5,470 bases of DNA from Ignavibacteria bacterium. Its GTDB lineage: Bacteria; Bacteroidota; Ignavibacteria; Tepidaquicellales; OLB5. Location of the stretch: assembly GCA_030835005.1 (NCBI GenBank), contig JAUQWT010000351.1, positions 1 through 5,470 of the forward strand, in the 5' to 3' direction. This document shows positions 1-4,834 of this stretch, one piece after another. Within the stretch, counting starts at the first letter, position 1. Each line of letters begins with the position of its first letter. The notes beneath the pieces were generated by a model. That model did not search any database. It had not been told where the DNA came from and saw only the letters and a list, made by a program, of their open reading frames with translations. Both the position numbers and the translations under genes were made by a program.

Positions 1-1867
1 TTGTTACAGGATTGAACGGATTCGGGAAATTCTGCTCAAGCCTGAAATCATTTGGTGTAATGTTATTATTATTCCATGTTGCTGTAAGATCGGGAGTGTA
101 TTTCATCATAAGGCCCTCTTCGCCGAACAAATAGAGCTTTGACCCCGATACAACACTCATTGTTCTTATAATATTGTTTGTCAAAGATGGGTTTTTCGCC
201 CAGCTTGCACCGCCATCTGTTGTTACAAACAGTTCTCCGCCGCTTCCTGTTGCATAACCGGTATTATTGTTCACGAACTCAATATCGTTTATGGTGAAGT
301 TGGTAAGTCCGGTTATCTTTGTCCAGTTAACTCCCGCATCAGTTGATTTCATTATCAACCCGCTTGTTCCGGCGGCAAAAACATTGCCGTTGCCTGTTTT
401 GGTCATGCTCGTCAGGATGTTTGTTGTGCCCGATGGGATTGAATCCCAGCTTGCTCCTGAATTTGTTGTTTTCAACAGAATTCCGTTTGCTCCGCAAACA
501 AACCCGGTATTATCATTTATGAAAGTAATACCATAGAGAAACTTATTAGTTGAAGCTGGAGAAAGGGTCCAGTTTTCTCCGCCATTGGTTGATTTATAGA
601 TTTTTCCCTGGTCTCCAATAGCAAATCCTGTGGATTGCGAACTGAAGTGCATAGCCCAACCGTAAAAATTCGGCGCGACCTGTACAAAAGTCCAGCTTTC
701 ACCGCCGTTTGTAGTTCTTCCTGCATAACCGCTTCCTGAAAGAGCAAAGCCCTTCAATGCATCCAGAAATGATAATGAATAAATGTGTGAATTTGTTGGA
801 TTACTGATCTGTTCCCAGTTAATCCCGCCATTTGTTGTTTTCATGAACTTGTTGCCGAATGCCCCTACAAATCCGGTATTCTGGTTTGCAAAGCCGCTTG
901 AGTATATTGTCCCGGTTGGTGAATTTACCGGGATGGTCCAGTTCGCACCGGCGTTTGTTGAAGAGTAAACTCTTCCTCCATCTCCAACTGCAAGTATTCC
1001 GCTGGCGAAATTATTGCATATACTTCTTATGGGTGATACAGTTCCCATATATTTTGGTGTCCAAGTAGCCCCGCTGTTGGTTGAGTAATATAATGTTCCT
1101 GTTTCTGCGGCAGCCGTTCCAAACGGGCCATTAAAAGTAATGCCGTAAACTGCTGAAGATCCTGCCGACTGGCTGCTCATAAACGAAGCGCCCCAGTTAG
1201 TTGATTTAAGTATTCGGCCGCCGTAGCCCCCTGCATATAATGTTCCGTCAGTTAACGAGAATGTTGTGAACAATGTAGTGTTTATTCCGGTTGTAACCGT
1301 ATCCCAGCTCAAACCTGCGTTGGTTGTCCTTGCAAAAAATCCGTTGTCGCCTGTGATGAATCCTGTGGTTTTGTTTACAAAATTTACGGATGTAAATGTC
1401 TTGTTGAAGTTATGTGTCATCTGCTGCCAGGTAGCTCCCTGGTTTGTAGTTCTTATCAGCAAATTCGGCCTGCCGATAGCATAACCCGTATCTCTGCCCG
1501 GGAAACTTATGCTTATTAGAACATTGCTGAAGCCGGAATTAGTCACGATCCACGAAGCTCCAAGATTTTGTGTACGGACAATTGTTCCGCTGTCTCCGCA
1601 GGCTATTACATCGTTTACCCAGGAATATGTTATTGCATACAGACTCTTCTTTGTATTTATATTCATTACAGCCCATGTTTGACCCATATCGGTTGTCTTC
1701 ATGATAGTGCCGTATTGCCCGGCTGCAAAGCCTTCTGTATTGCCGTTCATTTTTATGCTGAGCAGTGAGTTACCCTGCGGTTTGGGAGCAAGCCACTCCC
1801 ATGACTGCGAAAAAACGCTCATGACGCCTAAGAATAGAATGATAATTGATCTGTTAAGTATTTTCAT
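1..1867 (-). CDS. Secreted Asp-box (BNR/Ycf48-like) beta-propeller protein with T9SS sorting tail, C-terminus cut by the window edge
   Basis: I translated this frame from ATG at 1867 down to position 2: it is open for 622 codons without a stop and leaves the window. Residues 1-20 (basic MKILNR, hydrophobic core IIILFLGVMSVFS, then QSW) form a typical Sec signal peptide, with cleavage likely after Ser20. Residues about 22-598 are a repeat array whose hallmark is (S/T)-(S/T)-(N/D)-x-G-x-x-W, for example TTDMGQTW at 58, TTNGGESW at 385 and TTDGGASW at 549. Each is preceded by a turn like TGFxxGxxGxxxK. This is the Asp-box/BNR pattern of sialidase-like and Ycf48-like propellers. From residue 605 the sequence LEQNFPNPFNPVT is the conserved beginning of a type IX secretion type A sorting domain, usually about 70-90 residues, so roughly 60-80 residues lie outside. 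Inference: exported by Sec and T9SS to the surface or medium, perhaps for binding or adhesion. No catalytic site is visible, and homology to the photosystem assembly factor does not imply that role. The start has no Shine-Dalgarno site, only an A-rich leader. Confidence 0.93.
   Translation of the reverse strand, partial: MKILNRSIIILFLGVMSVFSQSWEWLAPKPQGNSLLSIKMNGNTEGFAAGQYGTIMKTTDMGQTWAVMNINTKKSLYAITYSWVNDVIACGDSGTIVRTQNLGASWIVTNSGFSNVLISISFPGRDTGYAIGRPNLLIRTTNQGATWQQMTHNFNKTFTSVNFVNKTTGFITGDNGFFARTTNAGLSWDTVTTGINTTLFTTFSLTDGTLYAGGYGGRILKSTNWGASFMSSQSAGSSAVYGITFNGPFGTAAAETGTLYYSTNSGATWTPKYMGTVSPIRSICNNFASGILAVGDGGRVYSSTNAGANWTIPVNSPTGTIYSSGFANQNTGFVGAFGNKFMKTTNGGINWEQISNPTNSHIYSLSFLDALKGFALSGSGYAGRTTNGGESWTFVQVAPNFYGWAMHFSSQSTGFAIGDQGKIYKSTNGGENWTLSPASTNKFLYGITFINDNTGFVCGANGILLKTTNSGASWDSIPSGTTNILTSMTKTGNGNVFAAGTSGLIMKSTDAGVNWTKITGLTNFTINDIEFVNNNTGYATGSGGELFVTTDGGASWAKNPSLTNNIIRTMSVVSGSKLYLFGEEGLMMKYTPDLTATWNNNNITPNDFRLEQNFPNPFNPVT
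74..1804 (-). repeat. Fourteen-unit, 41-residue (123-bp) Asp-box repeat array inside the propeller gene
   Basis: The first residue of each Asp-box falls at 58, 99, 140, 181, 222, 262, 303, 344, 385, 426, 467, 508 and 549. Eleven of the twelve intervals are exactly 41 residues, and the fifth unit (222-261) has 40. A fourteenth, degenerate unit follows at 590-598 (YTPDLTATW), again 41 residues on. The DNA copies have diverged, so this is a protein repeat and not a recent DNA tandem duplication. Asp-box propellers normally carry one box per blade, so 14 units would fit two seven-bladed propellers; that fold is inferred. Confidence 0.9.
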
Positions 1868-1983
1868 GGTATTTTATTAATTTGTTATTATTTCTTTTTT
1901 AAATTCGGATCCACTTCCTTCTTCCCCTTCCCGCAATTGAGAAGAGGAATCCGGAAGAAATTACCTGGAGGGTAATTATGATG
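1868..1983. other. Intergenic region upstream of the propeller gene, with a pyrimidine-rich tract
   Basis: This gap separates the propeller start from the stop of the 32-residue ORF. It holds a pyrimidine-rich plus-strand run at about 1914-1932 (purine-rich on the transcribed minus strand), with TTCTTCC at 1919-1925 complementary to GGAAGAA at 1953-1959. A hairpin lies at 1959-1977. On the minus strand, the 40 bases before the propeller ATG are very A/T-rich. I found no TAnnTTTG element here, so the promoter of the propeller gene is not identified. Confidence 0.5.
1959..1977 (-). terminator. Possible weak terminator hairpin after the 32-residue ORF
   Basis: A perfect 7-bp stem, AATTACC/GGTAATT, encloses a 5-nt loop. 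On the minus strand it begins 6 nt after the TAA of the 32-residue ORF and is followed by TCTTCC. The position fits a transcription terminator, but the stem is short and AT-rich and the T tract is poor. It may instead be an mRNA-end structure or chance. Confidence 0.35.
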
Positions 1984-2082
1984 TTATTTCTTTAATTCCT
2001 GCCTGTAGTTTGTATAAACAAGGTACAGTTCACTTAATATCAGTGATGCAAGAATGGCGAAAATTGCGAGTATTGTGATCAT
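1984..2082 (-). CDS. Very small predicted single-pass membrane protein (32 aa)
   Basis: ATG at 2082-2080 opens a 32-codon frame ending in TAA. The peptide begins MITILAIFAILASLILSEL, continues with YLVYTNYRQ and ends ELKK. That is one transmembrane segment (about residues 2-23, with a Glu at 18 inside it) and a short positively charged tail, so the N-terminus is probably outside and the tail cytoplasmic. This architecture is shared by accessory micropeptides such as KdpF or CcmD, but I see no specific similarity and assign no function. The leader is strongly A-rich with AGAAAGAAGAA shortly upstream, consistent with Bacteroidota initiation without a Shine-Dalgarno site. The stop of the 78-residue ORF is 61 nt upstream on the same strand, suggesting co-transcription. 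A shifted reading of that ORF would end in a TGA overlapping this ATG (ATGA). The length is short enough for a chance ORF; the hydrophobic/basic organisation argues for a real gene. Confidence 0.5.
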   Translation of the reverse strand: MITILAIFAILASLILSELYLVYTNYRQELKK

Positions 2083-2143
2083 TTTTTTGTATTCTTCTTT
2101 CTTTTTTTATTTATCAATTTTTCTATTTTGTTTTTGCTTTTTC

Positions 2144-2380
2144 TCAGTAGATCTTTATTTCCAGCTGAGTTTTTTCCGGGTTTTCCGGGTGTTTCGGCAT
2201 TACAAACCGGTAGAATTCTGATTCTTTTTGCATTGCCTCTTTCATTGAGGGGCCGTTTTCCACTGCCATCCACTGCATTCCAAGGATCGAAAGCAGTATC
2301 AGAACGAAAAAAAGTGTCAGCAGGTGTTTTAGTATTTTATGGTGCACTTTTGTAATTATCCTTTCTTTAATTTCACTCAT
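2144..2380 (-). CDS. Small single-pass membrane protein of unknown function (78 aa)
   Basis: The product I prefer starts at ATG 2380 (MSEIKERIITKVHH). Residues 1-18 are basic and amphipathic, residues 19-40 (LLTLFFVLILLSILGMQW) form one strong transmembrane segment, and residues 41-78 are polar, including MKEAMQKESEFYRF and a PENPEK duplication at 65-70. The positive N-terminus suggests it stays in the cytoplasm, with the C-terminal part outside. I do not recognise a family. The frame is open further up to a TTG at 2473, but that extension crosses the inverted repeat and a promoter-like element and adds an unremarkable sequence, so I use the ATG. A run of six A residues at codons 69-71 makes frame slippage or a sequencing indel possible. 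A -1 shift after Lys70 would give a 100-residue protein with a lysine-rich tail ending at 2079. The gene diverges from the 510-residue gene and probably forms an operon with the 32-residue ORF. Confidence 0.6.
   Translation of the reverse strand: MSEIKERIITKVHHKILKHLLTLFFVLILLSILGMQWMAVENGPSMKEAMQKESEFYRFVMPKHPENPEKTQLEIKIY
2172..2189. repeat. Perfect 9-bp tandem duplication (TTTTCCGGG x2)
   Basis: Two identical adjacent 9-bp units lie inside the 78-residue ORF, encoding the PEN-PEK part of its C-terminal region. The six-T run 2170-2175 (A6 on the coding strand) overlaps the first copy. This is a small slippage-prone spot. Confidence 0.7.
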
Positions 2381-2384
2381 GTAG

Positions 2385-2392
2385 CAAATATA
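2385..2392 (-). promoter_or_regulatory. Promoter-like -7 element (TATATTTG) for the 78-residue ORF
   Basis: On the minus strand TATATTTG matches the Bacteroidota -7 consensus TAnnTTTG exactly. A good -33 partner is missing: TTTTCC at 2416-2411 is 18 nt upstream. Transcription would start at or next to the ATG at 2380, implying a leaderless mRNA. AT-rich DNA produces such matches by chance, so this is weak. Confidence 0.25.
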
Positions 2393-2410
2393 TATTTCCG
2401 TTACCGCCCT

Positions 2411-2426
2411 GGAAAATTGATTTTCC
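2411..2426. promoter_or_regulatory. 16-bp inverted repeat in the divergent control region, possible operator
   Basis: GGAAAAT-TG-ATTTTCC is a perfect 7-bp inverted repeat around a 2-bp centre. The size and symmetry resemble the site of a dimeric DNA-binding protein. It lies between the divergent 78-residue and 510-residue genes and overlaps where the -33 region of the minus-strand promoter should be. A loop of 2 nt makes an RNA hairpin less likely. No regulator for it can be named. Confidence 0.35.
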
Positions 2427-2466
2427 CCATAAATTAAACTCTGATTGAGCAGTATTATGCTATGAA

Positions 2467-2498
2467 ATTGCAAAAATGAGCAAAAATCGTTATTTTTG
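2467..2498 (+). promoter_or_regulatory. Bacteroidota-type promoter for the 510-residue gene (ATTG-N20-TATTTTTG)
   Basis: ATTG at 2467-2470 and TATTTTTG at 2491-2498 match the Bacteroidota primary sigma consensus, TTG at -33 and TAnnTTTG at -7, with a spacing of 20 nt inside the usual 19-21. The predicted transcript start is near 2503-2506, giving a 5' leader of about 36 nt that contains AGGAGG at 2514-2519. The match is good in both elements and spacing, but it has not been tested against chance in this AT-rich region. Confidence 0.5.
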
Positions 2499-2540
2499 GC
2501 TGGTTTTGACTAAAGGAGGAAAGGATAAATTTAAGCTGTA

Positions 2541-4073
2541 TTGAAAACTGTTAGCGACGACCTGTTCCGGTTGATAAAGACCTTAACTAAGCCCGAAAAG
2601 GGATATTTCAAGAAGTATGCCGCAAAAAATGCATCGGGCAGCAAACAAAACTATATCCTTCTTTTTGACGCAATTGACTCGATGCATAGCTATGATGAAA
2701 CACTTCTCAGAAAGAAGCTGAAAAATGAATCTTTCATCAAACAACTTCCTGTTTATAAAGTTTACCTTTTTAATCTTATACTTAAATCCCTAAGCATTTA
2801 CGGCGCGTATGAAAATGCAGAAAGCAAACTCACAGAAATGCTGCTCAATATCCGCACGCTTGAAGCCAAGCATCTGTACCGCGAAGCTTTGAAGATACTG
2901 AAAAAAGCGAAAGCCATTGCACTAAAGCATGATAAGATGAAATTTATGCACGAGATACTGCACGTCGAGCGCCATATTCTTCTTAGCATGCCCGAGAAAA
3001 ATTCATACGAAAAACGCGAAGCCATTTATCTTGAACAAAAGAAAGTTCTTGAAATGATAGCGAATTTTTATGAGTATAGCTGGCTGTGCGACCAAATGAC
3101 GATACTTGTTGACCAGCAGGCTGATTACCGCTCCGGAAGTTCTGCGGAAAAGATAGAAGAAATAATTTCCAACAGGCTTATGCAGGATGAAAACCTGCCT
3201 TTGAGCTATAATGCAAAAATGAACTTCTATCACACACTGCTGCAGTATAGCGGCTCCAAAGGTGATAATGAAAAGATATTCTTTTACCTGAACAAAGAGA
3301 TTGAGATTGCCGAAAGAAACAGACACTTTATTGATGACAATCCCCAGAATTATGTATTTGCGCTTATAAATCTGCTCCTGTATTCAAGCTATGCAAAGAA
3401 AAAAACTGTTATAAAGGAAACTCTTGTAAAGCTGAAAACAGTTCGCGACCGTCTGAAAAATAAGATACCGCGGGAAACGGAAATACAGATATTCTTTCAT
3501 GCTTCAAATGTGGAAATGCTGATCTTCGAAAAAAGCTGTGATCTGGAAAGAGGCCGGAAAAAAGCAAAAGAGATAGAAAAAGACCTGGCTGAATACGGAG
3601 CAGACGTTCCGCTGAACCTAAAGGCGCTCATGCTTATGAACCTTGCGTGTTTCAGTATTATTGATGAGAATTATGAAAGCGCACTGCGCTCGCTGAATGC
3701 AGTGCTGAATGACAGCGGGCTTAGCCTGCGGAGTGATGTGATTGATGTTGCACGCCTGCTGCAGCTGGTTATACATTACGAATTGAAAAACTATGATCTG
3801 TTGGAGTACTTAACTGATTCTGCCCATAAGTATTTCAGGTCCCGAAAGCTAAAGAATAAAGCGGAAGGTCTCCTTACAGGGTTTTTCAGAGAGATTACCG
3901 GCATTGATAGAGCAATGCACAAAACGGCATTTGACGAACTGCACTTTAAGCTTAAGCGCTATGCAGATCAGGCTAAAGAAGGCAATCTGCAGGTTTATTT
4001 TGATTTCATTGCATGGGCTAAGGGCAAAGCCGAAGGTAAATCAATGGTTGATATTATCAGATCAGAGAATTAA
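2541..4073 (+). CDS. TPR-like helical protein of unknown function (510 aa), TTG start
   Basis: The protein is cytoplasmic in appearance: no signal peptide or membrane segment, rich in Lys, Glu and Leu, almost entirely predicted helix. The N-terminal region (SDDLFRLIKTLTKPEKGYFKK, residues 5-25; NYILLFDAID, 37-46; YKVYLFNLILKSL, 72-84) recalls a family of about 500-residue hypothetical proteins seen in Bacteroidota and Ignavibacteria; this is from memory and unchecked. TPR-like helix pairs are suggested around residues 105-145 (HLYREALKILKKAKAIALKH) and 360-390 (LNLKALMLMNLACFSI, then ENYESALRSLNAVL). The role is unknown; such repeats usually mediate protein contacts. TTG is chosen because an in-frame TAA sits at 2532, no ATG or GTG lies between, the next ATG is codon 48, and the conserved-looking N-terminus begins directly after the TTG. 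An AGGAGG lies 21 nt upstream, too far for a normal Shine-Dalgarno site. It is transcribed from its own promoter, and its stop is 2 nt from the convergent regulator gene. Confidence 0.88.
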   Translation: MKTVSDDLFRLIKTLTKPEKGYFKKYAAKNASGSKQNYILLFDAIDSMHSYDETLLRKKLKNESFIKQLPVYKVYLFNLILKSLSIYGAYENAESKLTEMLLNIRTLEAKHLYREALKILKKAKAIALKHDKMKFMHEILHVERHILLSMPEKNSYEKREAIYLEQKKVLEMIANFYEYSWLCDQMTILVDQQADYRSGSSAEKIEEIISNRLMQDENLPLSYNAKMNFYHTLLQYSGSKGDNEKIFFYLNKEIEIAERNRHFIDDNPQNYVFALINLLLYSSYAKKKTVIKETLVKLKTVRDRLKNKIPRETEIQIFFHASNVEMLIFEKSCDLERGRKKAKEIEKDLAEYGADVPLNLKALMLMNLACFSIIDENYESALRSLNAVLNDSGLSLRSDVIDVARLLQLVIHYELKNYDLLEYLTDSAHKYFRSRKLKNKAEGLLTGFFREITGIDRAMHKTAFDELHFKLKRYADQAKEGNLQVYFDFIAWAKGKAEGKSMVDIIRSEN

Positions 4074-4075
4074 TG

Positions 4076-4834
4076 CTAACGGTTTATCCACTTACGGAAA
4101 CTTGCCGCACTTTCCTTACTGACATTAACTGTTTCGCTTGTGGCAGGTTCCAGCTCCACTTCTATCTTTCCGCTTGAAAGGGGCTTGAATTTTCTAACGG
4201 AATTGATGTTTGCAAGAAACTGCCTGTTTAGCCTGAAGAATTTTTCACTCCCAACATCTTTGTGGATATCTGTAAGCGATTTATCAGTAAGATACTTGGT
4301 CCCGTTAATATCTTTAAGAAATACAAGTTTATACTCACTGAAAAAATAAGCAATGTCCTTAATATCTACGCTAATAAATTCAATCCCTTTTTTAACAATG
4401 ACACGTTGTTTATTCCCGGACACTCTGTTATCAACTGCCCCGAAGAGCTTGTTTACCCTGTTATTGAAGAAATGCCATTCAAGCAGTTTTACTTTTTCAA
4501 CTGCTTTATGCAGGCGTTCTTCGTTTATCGGCTTAAGCAGATAATCAATTGAATTATGCTCAAATGATTCAAGCATAAATTCATCATAAGCCGTTGTAAA
4601 AATTACGGGAAAATTTACTTCGCACTTCTTAAATATATCAAACGAAATCCCGTCAGAAAGCTGAATATCCATAAATGCAATATCGGGCTTTGGATTTACA
4701 TTAAGCCACTTTACAGAATCCCTGACGCTTTCAAGCTCAGCAATGACCTTAAGCTTTTCGCCATAAAGGGATTCCAGCATTTTTGCCAGCTTTTTAGATG
4801 CTGCTGATTCGTCTTCTATAATAATTACATTCAT
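4076..4834 (-). CDS. LytTR-family response regulator (REC-LytTR, 252 aa)
   Basis: Residues 1-120 are a receiver domain: beta-1 MNVIIIEDE with acidic Glu7/Asp8, phosphoacceptor Asp56 in DIAFMDIQLSDG, switch Thr81 in VIFTTAYDEF, Tyr98, and Lys101-Pro102 in DYLLKP. All key residues are present. Residues about 142-250 are a LytTR DNA-binding domain (VIVKKGIEFISVDIKDIAYF, LTDKSLTDI, then FFRLNRQFLANINSV), which binds DNA through beta strands and loops. The length is normal for the LytR/AlgR family (about 240-260 aa). The ATG overlaps the stop of the kinase gene by one base (TAATG), so translation is coupled and the two form a cognate pair. Phosphorylation by the kinase should drive DNA binding; targets are not identifiable here. 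It converges on the 510-residue gene with 2 nt between stops and no room for a terminator hairpin. Confidence 0.97.
   Translation of the reverse strand: MNVIIIEDESAASKKLAKMLESLYGEKLKVIAELESVRDSVKWLNVNPKPDIAFMDIQLSDGISFDIFKKCEVNFPVIFTTAYDEFMLESFEHNSIDYLLKPINEERLHKAVEKVKLLEWHFFNNRVNKLFGAVDNRVSGNKQRVIVKKGIEFISVDIKDIAYFFSEYKLVFLKDINGTKYLTDKSLTDIHKDVGSEKFFRLNRQFLANINSVRKFKPLSSGKIEVELEPATSETVNVSKESAASFRKWINR

Noticed and set aside
267..1768. Several plus-strand and off-frame ORFs of 60-90 codons across the propeller gene.
   Set aside because: They lie antisense to a continuous 622-codon frame with a signal peptide and regular repeats, and recur because the repeat leaves similar open antisense frames. 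Their translations show no coherent domains.
74..1804. A 123-bp periodicity that might be taken for a CRISPR array or DNA tandem repeats.
   Set aside because: The conservation is at protein level (Asp-boxes) with diverged DNA, there are no short identical repeats with unique spacers, and the whole region is one coding frame.
2128..2355. A 75-codon plus-strand ORF opposite the small membrane protein.
   Set aside because: It is antisense to the 78-residue ORF, and its hydrophobic start comes from a T-rich tract that yields Phe/Leu in any frame. No supporting start signal was seen.
2144..2473. A 109-residue version of the small membrane protein starting further upstream.
   Set aside because: It needs a TTG start, its extra 31 residues translate the inverted repeat and the promoter-like element, and the ATG at 2380 gives a well-organised membrane protein.
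2462..2479. A five-codon ORF (MKLQK) overlapping the upstream ORF start as ATGA.
   Set aside because: Too short to support, and it lies in the -33 region of the likely promoter, upstream of the predicted transcript start.
2798..3326. Minus-strand ORFs of 75 and 107 codons within the 510-residue gene.
   Set aside because: They are antisense to a long coding frame and have no recognisable domain, start signal or neighbouring partner.
3904..4552. Short plus-strand ORFs at the end of the 510-residue gene and opposite the response regulator.
   Set aside because: They overlap confidently identified coding frames (the TPR-like protein and REC-LytTR) and are other-frame shadows.
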